DNA of 64,000 nt from Armillaria gallica. Lineage: Eukaryota > Basidiomycota > Agaricomycetes > Agaricales > Physalacriaceae. A program made the position numbers and the translations under genes. Positions 1 to 12,686 of the stretch are shown one piece after another. The stretch spans positions 3,410,001-3,474,000 of the forward strand of contig JBANDB010000001.1 in the NCBI GenBank assembly GCA_037576215.1, given 5' to 3'. The stretch's first letter is position 1; every line of letters starts with the position of its first letter. The notes under the pieces are model-generated. The model worked only from the letters and a program-made list of their open reading frames with translations. It had not been told where the DNA came from and did no database searches.

Positions 1-2392
1 AGCAAACTCGTTCAACGAAAAAAGGAATTAAGAGCCCTGCTAACGGCATGGTTTTAATCGATACCGACACACCTAGTGAAAGACAACTAGCAGTCTCTAA
101 GCTAGTTCAAACCCTTACTGCATATCAACGGATGGTCATCTTAAGTCCGGTGTGTCTTGAGGGGAATTCAATTCCTGGACTTTGCGATCATGGGACTATG
201 CCACGTGGATTTGGGTAGGTCACTCACCATCCCGTTCGGGCGCGTGTAGCAGCTTGGGTGGGTAGTGGACCCGCTCATCTTGACTGATTCCCTACAGAAA
301 TATCCTTCTTTCGTTGTCCTTTGGCGAAGATTATGGGCCATTCCTTCGAAATCATACTAGAGGAAATAAAAGCGACCCGGGCCGGCGAGGATCATTCTGC
401 AGCCAGCCTCTTGGGGCCAGCGAACCTGAAGCCGCAGCGATTACTTCCTCGCGCTCCTCCTCGCGCTCCTCCTTCGGCTTGGCTGACGCTAGAAGCTGAT
501 GTTACGATCGACATCCGCCTTTGCTGTGTTGGTTTACACGTTGGAAGCAAGATCATTTGCGCTCTAAATGCACCATTGAACGCCGTTGTCTTCATACTAT
601 GAACCTTTCAATCCGAGTCACATCCAAGAGAAGAATGGTAAATTCCTATGACAGCATCAGCATCAGCAACTGTGTCTTTTGGTCTTTATCAACAGTCAGA
701 CCTGCCCAAAGACGCATGGGCGGTCCGAGAAACACGGAACATCCTAATAACCAGGAATTCTTAATAAGTGTCCTGGAAATAAGACGACCTGATCCCTCGA
801 AAATCATCCTCTGGCAGATACGCAATCTGAAGGAGCTTTTTAAACCATCCCGCTCGCGAAGTTCAACGAATAATCGCGCTGCCGTGACACCGGTGCTTTT
901 TCGCCGCCTCATCCCGTTTCACGCACGACGTCTGCAGGACATGGGCTGAAGAGGATACTCTTGGCCTTCATGTGATTTACCGTTCATTCCGTGAACCGAA
1001 GGCCTTAACCCAAACCGATCCCTTCGGAATGAAGGCACGATAGTCGCTAGGACCAGAAATGACGACGGAGCCGACCATATGACAGGAGGGGCTGGACGTG
1101 GCATTTGTCTCGCTGGCATTGATATCCGGAGTGAAATGAGATGGGGGAACTGTATCCAAGGTGATTGAGGATCTGTTATCAGGACGGTATCACTGGAAAG
1201 CAGGTGGTGCTGTCTGGCGGCTCCTCTATTCCGGACTTCCAGCTTATGGTGGAGCTATCGAGAAGGAACAGAGAACATGTATCAGAAGGCGACACTGTCG
1301 ACACCGCAACGAGCACAATCGCCTCCGGGACATCCTAGTGCTTGCGATTTGCGATTTAGGAGATCGACGACTTGATAATTCAGTCTTTTGCGATTTAGGA
1401 TTAAGCATCAACTTCAAGAAGAGATAAATGAACGCTGACGGGCTGCTTCCAATTGAGTGCTTTAGAGATGTGGGTGCCGAAGGGATACGTGAGTTATTTC
1501 AGCCAGTAAAAAATTGTCTACCTTATGCTACAACCAACATCTGTTCGCGTCGCCCGTACTTTATCAAGAAAGAATGGATGGAACTGAAACGTCATGTATA
1601 CCGCAGATATTCTTCATGCCAGCCCTATACAGCGTCGGATTGTCCTTCAAATGCTACGTCTGGCACCTAGGAGATCTTCGCACTGTTTCCGCTCAAAAGC
1701 TGGAGCATTCGCTCGTTGTTTTTGGTCAGCAGAACCAACAGTACTTTGTGAAGAGAGCCGAATTATGGTAAATTGAACGAAGAGTTCGCTTGTCATTCGC
1801 CATGCGTGCAGCTAGGAATGTGTAGCGCTAAACGAGCAGATGCGTGGATATTACGGCCAGACAGACTATAGCGCCACCGCGTAGTTCAGTACCTTGCAGT
1901 GAACAACATAGATCGATCGCTGGATTTAAGGAGTTATCGACGTCGAGGATTGATAGTGAGCGTGGCATTGACCGACGTCGACGATCATCATGCATGTCCA
2001 TTTATTGTTCGGTGGCGGTGAGGTCAAAGAAATGGTAAGCAGCGCTACAGACACAAGAACAATATTCGGACGGTGCAGTATGCTACACCAATGAGCGAGC
2101 TCAACGTGATGTCCGCTGATCGCCGACAACGGTACCAACTCGCGAAGGCGCTTCCACTGCCACGAGCAAGGATCTCACGTCGTCGGTAGAGTAGCCCGTT
2201 GCCGGCGATACCTGGATAGATTCGGTGAGCGGCGCCCAGTGATGAATTAATTAGTGCATTAGCTGTGACTTTTGCCTGGTCCAAGCTCCATTCTGGACAA
2301 AGAGGCGAGTTTCAAAGTCAAGACAAGATATAAGGGAAGGATAATAATTGGGATACCTGCTTGTGTCTGCTCCCCCAATGTTCCTTTTCCTG
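1..2392. other. No recognisable gene
   Basis: Only short unrelated open frames occur on both strands, none with a convincing domain, intron pattern or codon bias. A small local repetition of the string TTGCGATTTAGGA occurs near 1345-1400. I see nothing else that I can name. Confidence 0.5.
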
Positions 2393-4973
2393 ATGCAGTC
2401 GCCTTTTACTAAACCACGCGTGGTCCGATTTGTGGACGTCGTGCGGATCGAAGGCAAAGAAGCATCGTCACTCAAACTGTCCGTTTCAGGGCCGACGATC
2501 AACAACCCCCAACAACGCGGTAAAACTGCAACAGCTTCCTCGTCGTCGCCGCCGTCGTCGCCGATGGAGCCTGAAATATGGGACGACGAGTTCGAGCTCG
2601 ACGAACCAGTACCCAGCACTAGCACAGCGCCGCCCCGACGGACGTCACACGAGCTCCTCCGACGAAGACGATTTTGGTTTGTGGGACAACGAGGACCGTA
2701 CCCTCACAGCTCGTTCCTCGCGAAAGCCGCCGACACCGCCACCGCCGGTGCCGCCATTTCCTTCGTCGCTGCTACCGCACTCACCCACCGCCTCACTCTT
2801 CTCCGCACCGTCATACCATGCGAACAACTCATCCACTCACCTCCGGCCAACGTTTTCCCGGACCTCCGGTTCGACCCTAGCACATCTACCACCCTCACCG
2901 CCTATTGCACGACGAAGATTGAAGAAGAAGAGCCGGCCTCCAGAAACTATGGGAATGTTTGAGATGCAGGAGTTCAGCGAGGAGGAGTTACCGGCGGCGC
3001 GAGAGAAGGACGATGATCCTCCGACTTCGCCGACCGTCCTCACGAGAATTGGTAGCGTCAAGTCAAAGTGGGGCCTCAGACGGAAACGGGCGAGCGCGAC
3101 GCCGAGCGAGGTCGTCCGTGACGAACGACACGGTGCGTTCTACAGTCATTCTGCTATATTCTTGCTAACGAGTCCACAGATACTTCATGGTTCGCCCATT
3201 CTCCTTCAATAAACAAACGAAAATCAATGTCAGGATTACCTGCAGACTTGGAGACTGAGCTGAACTCAACACCGACCCCAAAAGAAGGTAGTCGCAGTTG
3301 GATGGGCAATGTCCGACGCATAAGTCTCGGAGGAAAGCATAAACGGGGTATATCTATTGGTACTCCTGGTACTTCAGGTCCTGATGTTCCTTCGGTGGAG
3401 CTACTGCCGTCGTCTCCATCAAAGGTAGCTTCACTGGGACGGACCGCCGTCCCGAGCACCGCGCCTGTAACCCGGCGTAATTCCTTAGGTGACCTCAAGA
3501 TTCCCGCTCGTGTAGCTCAAGCACAGGTCGGTCTACGCAGAGATCTGGGCCTAGTCAGGGAGTTTGCACAGAGCGTTGACGGTATGGCTTTGTTGGCATG
3601 TATTTCAATTTACTGAAACATTATCAGAACTCAAAGCCTTGCAAACCACCTACCAGGCCCTTGTTACTAAACTCGACCCTCTTCTCGCTCAACCCCCTCC
3701 ACCCGGTCCTTCCTCTTCGTCCTCTATCCCTGTTTTTCGTCCTCGTGGACGGTCAAAATCCAACGCGAATCATCTCGCGTCGGAATACTATATCATCAAT
3801 TCGAAATATCGAATTGCTTGGGAATGTGCCGAGCTTCTCGTCGATCTAGGGACTGGGGCGCCATCAACAAGTGTCAGCGCCCCAGCTATAGCCACTACAA
3901 TGTCCTCAGGAAAAGAAGATGAGCCACCACCACCGCTTGCCCCGCCTATAGCTTCGCCATCTCCTGCTTGGCGCGCGTCCACTGGCCGACATGATCTCAG
4001 TCAACGTCAAATACACCTACTGCACGAGATGTTGGCTTCTCCTGAAACCCAGCATTCAACAATCAATCGTGAATGGCGCTGGGGAGACAGCACCATAACA
4101 CTCCCGTCGCAATCAGAAGAGTCATCAAACCAAGGCCCCGAGGACGATGCTAGGAAGAAAAGACGGGGAAGTAGGCTTGGTTTGGGAGGGCTGAGAGATG
4201 CATTGAAGGCATTGAAATGGCATCACCATCATCCCCATCATCAACATAGCCATGATCAGCGTCAGAGCGCAAATCAATCAAACGCGTCACTACACTCGAA
4301 TGGTAACGATGGTCATTTGTACCCCCATGCCAGACTTCCAACACGTGGTCGCCGCCGCGCCAAGACGTCGACTGAGCCATGCGAGTCCTATTCTTCGCTA
4401 TCGAACGGACATGGAAAACCTGCATCGAGTCCGCGAAGGCCCTCACTTGCTTCTATCTTTCGCATCGGATCGAGTAAAACCTCAAGTTCCAAATCGAGTA
4501 GCATGGCTGGTGGTGCAGATGCGAGTAAAAGTAATCTCAACCTATCGTTGGTACCTACGACGAGCTCGGATTATGGATGGGATCATTTCGACGACCGGGA
4601 AGAGCACGTGGATACGATTCGTGTAAAGAATCGGTTGTCGAATGTTGAGGAGGAGGCGAGGTCGAAGGGGTCTTCGCAGTCTGGACCATCGACTGTGGTG
4701 CCACCACCACTTCCGAATGGGTCAACATCCTATGCGCATGATGGACATGTGAATGGATCTACCAGACCGACGCTGCCGCCATTAGACATCAAAGGCAAAG
4801 GGGTGCTGAAATCCGGCTCCGTACGCTCGATGCCACCGACTCCTGCGGTGGCGATGACCCCGGAGAACATCAAGCCCTTGCTGGAGAATGCGAGGGAAGT
4901 GAAGAGACGCCTGGAGGAATGTATTGGAGAGCTGAGGGTGCTGTTGAAGCAGGTCGAGGCAGCGGAGAAGTAG
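2393..4973 (+). CDS. Conserved-type low-complexity protein, Byr4/Bfa1-like only as a guess
   Basis: A three-exon gene (about 2393-3132, 3180-3581, 3628-4973) joined by GT-AG introns of 47 and 46 nt that keep phase, giving about 820 residues. The N-terminal part has acidic tryptophan patches (WDDEFELDE, then DEDDFGLWDNEDRT) and proline-rich stretches. The middle has basic segments and a helical block around RVAQAQVGLRRDLGLVREFA, followed by ELKALQTTYQALVTKL and NSKYRIAWECAELLVDL. The C-terminal half is Ser/His-rich and ends in a charged helix. Start is the ATG at 2393 (another in frame at 2378). The frame changes between about 2600 and 2630: a 19-nt GT-AG segment (2609-2627), a 103-nt intron (2520-2622) that would delete the acidic patch, or a one-base error. 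The acidic/W patches recall fungal septation GAP subunits, but this is a weak guess. Confidence 0.6.
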
Positions 4974-7024
4974 AGTCATATCTGTATCATTTATCATTTG
5001 GTTTTGTGTGATGCATTGCTTTCGTTTAGCTTTGGGGGCATTAATATTATTTCTAGCGAAACAAGCTAGGACGAGATCTATCAATTAACGTGGGATGGGT
5101 TGTTTATTTGGTGGACCGTTCAAAACGAAAGACAAGCCAATATCATGAGCACATAGAAGCATATTTAGGGTGACGATGGAGAAGGTAGCTTATTTCTCGC
5201 TTCCTCCAGGTCCATGCATTTCCACAACTGTCTGCTTCGCTGGTCGTGTTCTAACACCGTTGTGACCATCATATGCCTCGTCAGGATCAGGATCTGTTTC
5301 CACTAGGTTGATTATTTTCTCTCTGCAGTACTTCGAGCTATTTTCAACACGCTTGAAGATCATCGATACCGGAGGTGCGTTCTGGATCTTTCAGCTGGCC
5401 AAATATTGTTACAGCCGATTTCGAAAGGACTCGGTGACTACGACAGATGAATTCGCTATTCGTTAGCCAATCTGTAGTTCCAACCCGAGTTCTGCGCTTC
5501 CTTCGACGCGTCAGTTATGCTGATATTTGGGATTATCCAGTTGGCCATCATTCGCGCTCCATTTATCCCAAAAATTTTCAACAGAAGAAAAGGTGACATG
5601 TGCACCAATCAAAAATTAGCATAATACCTATGCATCTGAAAAACCAGCTACACAGACGTCTTCGCTCCAGATTACCTGGATATACATCAGCACATCATAA
5701 CTTTACCCCGCCAAGACCGCTTGACGTAGGTCGCCATTGCATGTTGGCGTAGGGAAATATTCTACTGGGTCCGCGTTATGGGGCGCAACAGGTCGGTGTG
5801 CTAATGCTTGCTGCGACATAGCTGGCATTGCTATGAACCGGTCGAAGAAAAAGGCTTACAGTCTGGATAAACCAGAGACAGCCCGTTCTCAGACTATAAC
5901 TTCTGGGGCTGATGGTTCCGACGAGCTCGACGCTGCCCAAAATTGATCTGGAAGACGCGTCCCGGCTGTCATCTACGCGACTTCAGGGTACAAGGGCTGC
6001 TCAATGGTTATAAGAATATTTGTTGTCATCGCAATGATGTCCGGTGTCCTCTCGTTGAAACCGCAGGACAACAAGACTGGCAGAAAATAATTAAGTGAGT
6101 ATTTTGGAAGTATAGTGCTAGGAATACACACCATAGAACGGTATCAAGCTTCAAGTACTGCTGGCGACAAGCTGTGAAGAGAAAATAGCAGAGAAGAGAG
6201 ATGTTGAGCTGAGTGCAGTTGGCAGAAAGGGAAATGGGATATAGAGAGGAAAGAAGTGGGAACACTCTTCTTGAAATGAGATATTTTTGGACAACGAGCC
6301 GAACCAAACTTGTAATCGCATTCGGCAATTCCGATCGGCCCAGGTTGATAGCTTTTTTTTTTTGGCTTACTACGATTACGTGCGTATTGTAATGCCGTTG
6401 CCTTTCCATGTCACATCCTCCAAGCGCAGGCTCGCATTCAACTCGCATCTCAATGACGTCACATACGTAAAGTTTCCATGTTACAGTCAAACCAGTCCGT
6501 CTACCAGGTACCGCCGGAAAAGAAGTTGGCAGACAGGAAATCGTGTTTCTCGGTTGCGAATAACATCATCGATACGAGAGATTGGCTCAAGGCTGGCATC
6601 TGAAACCCTCTTCATACTCTCTCATAGTCCTTGGCAGTGCTGGGAGCGGACTCAAGAAGGCATCGTGGTTTGATAATAGCGCAACTGCTGTTACTTGCTA
6701 TCATTAGCAATGAGCATACTGTTCCGTAGCTCCACTAGGTATCATGGGCACGAGGGCGATTGAGATAGAAGAAAAGACCGTGCGATGAGAAGATCTTAGG
6801 GAGGGAACCTGTGGAACAATCAATAAGGGCAATTATCAGCAGGTAAGGTTGCGAGAGCTTTCATGATCAAGGCTTACCTCAGGTCAAGAGGGGCTTCGAG
6901 ATACTTGTCCTAAGTGTGTTCCAATAGGTTGGCACGGCCTTCATTCTTCGTATACGGCAAAATACGAGTTGGCTTCTGCTTTTCTGCAATTGCATTCTAC
7001 AAAAAAAAAGGCGCAAGTATGAGC
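4974..7024. other. Intergenic, with one repeat copy
   Basis: Contains the 3' flank of the preceding gene and no gene I can support. The stretch at about 5848-6150 is a diverged copy of 15095-15340 (next entry). The rest, including 6300-7000, shows only short frames with no family resemblance. Confidence 0.5.
5848..6150. repeat. Diverged direct repeat of 15095-15340 (LINE-associated segment)
   Basis: Matches 15095-15340 in the same orientation across about 250-300 bases, for example GGTTCCGACGAGCTCGACGC and GCAATGATGTCCGGTGTCCT in both. In the second copy this segment lies just upstream (minus strand) of a LINE RNase H domain, so this is likely a truncated piece of the same non-LTR element. 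No terminal structure was seen. Confidence 0.6.
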
Positions 7025-8440
7025 AGGCTCTAGGGCATTACATTTGGTGAGTATTTGCTACTATGTACACGGTCCGCTAATATAATATATCATGGATAGT
7101 GAAGATAAATTCATAGAACATTCCAAAGACCCAAAGGCATTGAAGGGGAGTCTAGTCTTGTTATTGGTCACCCTTCAAGTCAGTCCATGCTCCCATACTT
7201 CGACGCATTAGGGTCTTAAATCTCCATGTCTATCACCGTCAATGATGTTCTGAAATCAATCGAGTGAGCTTTTGAATGTTTGCCTGCAGCATCTCCGACC
7301 GACCTGTATCTTCCTTCGCAGTTCCTTCAATTCTTTTCGACACTGTTTAGATTCCTTCCAACATTGTACCATGTTCGCGACGTATGTGTACGAGGAAGAG
7401 AAACCAGCCTCTTCGTTTGCATCTCGGATCCTTTGACCAAGAATACGCCGTCTGTTTCTGAGGCTACCTCTGGCAAGGTTAGGATACTAAACATCATATG
7501 AGATGAAGAACATACGTCGTGAAGTGACTGTACAACCCAGTATCCGCGAGTTCTTCAAGGTGGTCTTTGAACAAAAACATGATTTCATCAATCACACACT
7601 CGTCCTCGCTGAGTATGCGACTGGGCGCGAACGGTGGGACTCGGATCAATGGGTATATGAAGAGACGCGACATGAGGAAGACAATGGCGACGATGGACAG
7701 AGGGGAGCCCCACTGTGAAGACATAGCGGTGATGATCAGTTCGGGGTCGGCGTGTTTGAGGTCCATGGAACAGGGTTAAAAGTTAGGGAGTACTTTTCTA
7801 CCTCTTCTGCGGGGTGCAGGTTGGATGAAAGGTCGTCTATTTATCCTCTCATTATAGATAAAACGGGAATCAAAACGACAACTAATCAACGATTTGAAGA
7901 AGCCAGCAATTCGAGCCGGCTCACAAATGCTATAGTGCTATAGACCCTGGTCGATGCTGTCGAAGGTCGATCAATCGATCAATGACATGGACCTTGGCTT
8001 GTAGGCGCTCACACCAGATACATCATGTTGATCGGTCTTCTGTTTTTTCCGCTCAGAGAGAAGCTCGCATGCGGTGTTAACTTTAGTTCCCCATGACCCG
8101 TCTGTTCACTCGTGGCTCAATCGGTTCAGAATGTCAGTGGAGCACTCATTGGCGAAAACCAGGTCATTCACACAAAGTATTTGAACCTCGAAGACTTTAG
8201 ATAGCCGATTTTGTATTTGAGCGCATGCGACTGCGAAATACGAAATACGAAATTCGTTATGTCTCTATGTTTTCGATTGGAAAAAGTGGGACAGTGAAAT
8301 CGTTCGTCCCTATTAACTCCAGAGATGCCTGGCATAAATCTTTTCTACATGCAAGGTACGCCATCATTGACCCACCGGTTCGTCCAAGGTTCTCGATCAA
8401 CTTGCAGAATAAGAATAGTGATGGCAGGTTCTGATGAGTA
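7025..8440. repeat. Arm 1 of a 1.4-kb diverged inverted repeat
   Basis: This block is the reverse complement, with substitutions and small indels, of 15950-17345. Matches run through the whole block: GGTCCGCTAATATA near 7070 pairs with TATATTAGCGGACC near 17295, and the segment around 8340-8440 pairs with 15960-16090. It contains one copy of an orphan minus-strand gene. The two arms are separated by about 7.5 kb. Confidence 0.75.
7200..7766 (-). CDS. Orphan membrane/coiled-coil protein, copy 1
   Basis: The start ATG at 7766 opens an exon with a single hydrophobic segment (about residues 19-40, SPLSIVAIVFLMSRLFIYPL), a short proline-containing linker (FAPSRILSEDE) and an acidic helix (FLFKDHLEELADTG). 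A GTATGT donor near 7509 and an acceptor near 7460 join it in frame to a charged helical exon (LRNRRRILGQRIRDANEE, then WKESKQCRKELKELRRKI). A third short exon may follow near 7200. The reading frame is open through the first two exons. No known domain is recognised. A second, broken copy lies inverted at 16588-17170, which supports this being a real family. The C-terminus is not resolved. Confidence 0.5.
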
Positions 8441-8484
8441 TATCGGTTAATGGTCGACGGATTTCTACTCGTTTGTATCCGCAA

Positions 8485-8935
8485 TCCGGCGTTGTTGAGG
8501 TCGGGTCACCGACCTTCTGACTTGACCCGGGTCGGATGGGTCGGATGAGTTGTGGGCTGTGGACGGATCATTGGTAGGTGGCAATGCAGATGCTGGTCTC
8601 GTAGACAGACGGGCGATTAGATATTAACGAATGAAACACAACACTGGTATTGTACCCATGATGATGGTGTTGGCGAAGATGCGAAGATGGCTCACACAGT
8701 CCTTTCAAGCAGCTGTGTCCAAAATGTAAGCACCTGCGACTCGCTCGAGTTAGTAGAATACTTTGGGGACACCTCAGACAGCTCTTGGAGCCTTGTTGCA
8801 AGGTACACTAGTAGTGGAAAAATATATTGCCTTGCCTATCCGACCCCACCGACCCGGGGTCGATCACTTCTTCCGACCCGTGCGATCCTGACCTAAGTCA
8901 CCTAACTGACCCGGGTCAGTAACAACACTGGACTA
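8485..8935. mobile_element. Possible degenerate non-autonomous DNA element
   Basis: The two ends carry related inverted sequences: GTTGTTGAGGTCGGGTCACC near 8494 and, reverse-complemented at 8905-8930, GTTGTTACTGACCCGGGTCA. Both ends are rich in GACCCGGGTC-like words. The right end ends in CAGTGTTGTT when read inward, which resembles hAT termini. No target-site duplication is visible and the arms are diverged, so the boundaries are approximate. Confidence 0.35.
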
Positions 8936-8985
8936 GTCTGGGTACCGTTCGCTACCGTTCGGCGTCTGTCATGTGAGAAAGGCAC

Positions 8986-9483
8986 TCAGGTGTTCTCCAC
9001 GCGGTAGCTTGTGATTATGTTGCATTCAGATACCAACGTATCCGGCATAGCCGTTTTCAAGTCCGGGAGTTTTTTTGGCCCAGTTCGCTTGAACCAAGTC
9101 ACCTCCCGGGCGGAAACAGTGACGAAAGCTGTACTATGTCTGATGCTCTTTCCAGACCCCTTGAAGTGCTTATATCCAAGAAAGCATATGATCAAAGAGA
9201 CTCCAAAATACCACGCCCAGTTCGCTAAATTACCTGGTCGTGGTAATTGTTTGGCCCGATGAGCGCTTGGTAACTTGGATGCAGAGACCACATACGTATG
9301 GATAGTAGGATTAACGCATATGATCGTAGCTTGAGCACGCGCGTGAACGATACACTGAATGGTAGTTCGATTGCTCCAGCTCTTGCAGGGTGATGAAGCT
9401 ATCAATAGTAGGCTCAAAGAGATGCCGTGATAAGTATTAGACCGGTTCAGCTTGAGCTGTGATCGAACAGCCGATTGGTTCAT
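8986..9483 (-). other. Open frame of unknown status with one hydrophobic segment
   Basis: A 165-codon open frame with one hydrophobic stretch (WAWYFGVSLIICFLGYKHF). It lies just downstream, on the same strand, of the ABCC remnant, but nothing in it is recognisable. It may be a chance frame or a remnant of another membrane gene. Confidence 0.2.
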
Positions 9484-9529
9484 GATATCTATGATGTTGT
9501 TTCGGGCTCGGCCGTTATTTGACCCTGGT

Positions 9530-10330
9530 TGTGTGGGTCAAGGTATCAGAATAAGTGGATGAAGGGAATGAATGAGAAAGCGATGGCGGGTGCTGCGAAG
9601 TACAGACGTCTTGCTGAGGTCCTGTTAGACGATGTCAACGTTGAAGTTCATCGTGCGGGGATGTTGCAAAGCCAACGTCACGGCCAAGCTGAGTATAGAG
9701 AATGTACGGACCAATGCCAATAACGATCAAGGACGACCAAAGTTCTTTGATGGACGTTAACGAAGGTCGGCTTACCTCGAGAGAGGAACTCACGAAGAAG
9801 AGGGTCGATAGCCAAAGTTATACATTCAAGGTCTACGCTAAAATTGAATTAATAACTCGTCATCTAAGATCAGAGGAGGTTCAGTTACCTCATGAGATTT
9901 AGAGCGTTTCCGCCAGTAGCGTCACCCACGGTGCCACTGGTCAGGTTTAAACTTTTCCGATAAATTGCTTCGATCATCGCGCCTGAGATGTACGCTCCAC
10001 TCCGATAGATGCAGTAGAAATATTGACTAGTGCCAACTGCGAGGCCGAGAAACACGATCGCGAATGAACTTACGAGAGCCCATCCCTACTGTCCTGGCTC
10101 AGGATTAGAAGTGGAATACGACTCCATAAAATGCAAACCGCATTCACGAGAACAAGCTGAACTGCTTGGGCGAGGGAGCGAATAATCTCAGGTGGTACCG
10201 AGGCCAACAACGTTTGGATAAAACGCGTACAGGATTGCTCTGAGTAGAGACGCGCTTGATGAATGTCTTTCTCTGCAGCAAATATGATCAGAATGACTCG
10301 AGATAAAATTTAAGGAGGATTTTTACTTCT
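9530..10330 (-). pseudogene. ABCC-type ABC transporter remnant (first membrane domain)
   Basis: Three separated exon-like pieces on the minus strand read in the order expected for the first membrane domain of a multidrug-resistance-associated transporter. They are LLRAILYAFYPNVV (about 10200), GWALVSSFAIVFLGLAVG through YRSGAYISGAMIEAIYRKSL (9889-10087, ending at a GTAACT donor) and SIKELWSSLIVIGIGPYILY (about 9663-9757). The IYRKSLNLTSG and ELW...YILYTQLG strings are characteristic of the family. Stops and frame changes separate the pieces, and no nucleotide-binding domain (Walker A, LSGGQ) is present downstream. I infer a decayed 5' half. The upstream region to 11800 may hold its N-terminus. 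Confidence 0.55.
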
Positions 10331-10339
10331 CTTTATTCT

Positions 10340-11140
10340 AGAAGTGATCAAAGTGTTTATATAGCTGGTCTGATGCCATAGCGTGTTGTAGCTCAGGCAA
10401 ATCTTCCATCGTCATATCTCAGGGCCTTCCTCACCACGTGGTAGGAAATACCTATAAGACGAATACATGACTGAAGAAACTGGCGTCCTCTGGCTGCCCA
10501 GACTTTGTACTGAACGAGCACAGCGAGAGGAATCTCGACACGAACTGAGCCAAAAAAGCGCCAAGGAAAAACTGACGTGCTATTTAAACAACCATTACAA
10601 ATGTTCGCACACGGGCGGAATCCAGAACGAGCGTGAGAAGGAGGAAGAGCAATATGAAAAATCTTAAGGTGCGCTTTCAGGTGGCTTGCGATGCTAGTAC
10701 AAGCTGGATGATCTGCCAAGCGCATCAAAAAGAGCTGATATGACATCGTGATTTGAACTCACAGAAGCGATAAACGGGAGCACAAGAGGCCGTCACTAAA
10801 TTCTGCGCATTTTTAGGTCGCGAAGCAGGTGTCCAAGTTGTCCATCCTATCAAGGACAACAAAGTGGCAATAACGTGAATCCATGAGGCTGTAATTTGAC
10901 AAAGACTGTGTCTGCCATAGAGTCGTACGTTGGTCTGGGAGATTGATCGCACAATGAAGCTTGTGAGTGTTGCTAAAATGAATAGCCCACAAGGGAGGAT
11001 GACGAGGATGCCGGTGAAATTGAAGTCAAAAAAACATAAGCTATCGTAGGATAACGCGTACTACCTGCGTTGAAAGACCACGGTAAAATCAAACGATCTG
11101 CGAGCTGATTGTGGTCCTTGGGAAAAGTGACAAACAGTAG
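10340..11140. other. Probable decayed membrane-protein sequence
   Basis: On the minus strand two open pieces (10393-10746 and 10725-10952) contain hydrophobic stretches. They could be the N-terminal region of the neighbouring ABCC remnant. I cannot join them by convincing splice sites, so no gene is called. Confidence 0.3.
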
Positions 11141-11850
11141 TCAGAAAATAGTCTGTATTGAGGAGATGTTACAAACAAAGTAGCCATCGCCGCCGCAAAA
11201 AGAGCTCGAGGTGTGCATGGGGCCTGAAAAGCAACTAGAGAGTGACGAAAGTGGCGATCGACCGGGAACAGTCACACGTTGAAGTTCAGAATGGCACGTC
11301 GGAACCATACGGATAACTTTTGGGTAATCTTTGCATGTGCAAGAATGATTCAACTCTATTCAGGTCACCGGGATGTCCATCTTGGATACAATTTCGCACT
11401 AGTGATAAACCCGGAGACGTAAAACGCTGATGGCTGGACCAGAAGTAAGCGATGGGAGAATGCATGACCCCGTCAACGTTTCAACGTCCCAAGGTCCTGA
11501 AGAAGGCTTTGCCTGATTTCGACATACTCGATTAGCGCAGTCAAGAGTGCCGAAGCGTTATTCAAACGCAGGCTAAGGCCCATAACTATCCAGATAGAAG
11601 TTGGAAGCGTCAAGAAACCAGCATCGCGGCCTACAGGGTAGAAAGATAAAAAGGTGGAATGGCTCTGCTCCTCGACTCGATTCACTCGAACGATGAGTAC
11701 GATATAACGCTGGGGAGCGGCGAAGCTCGTTACCGTTGAGATCAGGACTGCGTTACAGTATTTAATTCAGAATTGTTCTCGTCTCGCCATTGAGTGGCTT
11801 ATCGTCACGGTCTTTCTCGGTGGTGGCGAGGGTTCGTGAGGAGGCCTGAG
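11140..11850. repeat. Diverged direct repeat of 20640-21300
   Basis: Same-orientation similarity to 20640-21300 is clear in GGGTAATCTTTGCATG, TTTCGCACTAGTGA, GCTTTGCCTGATTTCG and ATTAGCGCAGTCAAGAG, with many substitutions and indels. The minus strand holds a short open piece (11473-11685, ending ALIEYVEIRQSLLQDLGTLKR minus a few residues) that is partly shared by the other copy. It may be a fragment of a transporter N-terminus, but this is not certain. Confidence 0.6.
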
Positions 11851-12659
11851 TGGTCCAGCTTGCAAGATAAGGAAGGCAGTAAGCGCAAAGCAATTAAGCA
11901 AGGTCTACCCGACCCGAAACTTCCCACCTATATTTACCCCCGAACTGCCAATTGCAAATATACATTTGTCTCTGTTTACTCACATCTTCAACTTGGCTAA
12001 CCTTCTTCTCGCTACGAAACCTGCCAATATCCCCTGCCCAGGCGTCGGTGGTGACCGTGCCAGCGAGAGCGGTTCTACATATAAAAATATTCCCCCAACT
12101 GCCCCTGATGCCTGTCGGTCCGGCACTCCTCCACCGTCTGTGTGCTAGTAAGATATCCTCAGTGTCTTTTCTCTATCTCGACCAGTCTATTCCCTTTGCT
12201 GCAGTCCCTAGCCTTGATGTCGTCAATGGCAACATGGATTTCATGAAACCTCTGAACTGTTGAATCTCCGTATCCCAGCTCATCATCGTGCCAATGAGCT
12301 CCCATTTCTATACCGCTTCAGGTTCAACGTCTTCATCATCTGACAGTGTTTTGTTGGCCCCGAAATCCGAGTCCCATTCCAAATTGAACCAGAGCCCACA
12401 CTGGTGCTACTTGCTGTCAAGGAGACTCAACAGTTCAATAGTGCGTCCCCAATCATGTTTCCCTTTTGCTCTACATAAAAGCTCTTGTTAGACGGGACGC
12501 TCTTCTGTTCGGAAAGGCTCTCCAATCTACGACGAAATGGGACGTTTGCGTCCTTCCATTAACGCTTCCGCTGCACAGCCTCAGGGAGCCAAGACCGCAC
12601 CGTACATTGTACCAACGACATCAGTACATATGCAGCACTTACCTTTTCTTCTGTTCACA
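11851..12659. other. No recognisable gene
   Basis: Pyrimidine-rich sequence with several overlapping short frames on the plus strand. None shows a family motif or supported introns. Confidence 0.4.
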
Positions 12660-12686
12660 ATACTAAAGTTTGCTTTTGGAATCGGC

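Noticed and set aside
9529..9723. Plus-strand frame with YQNKWMKGMNEK, which recalls an ABC transporter linker
   Set aside because: It lies on the opposite strand to the ABCC remnant and the rest of the frame has no resemblance; the matching is likely chance.
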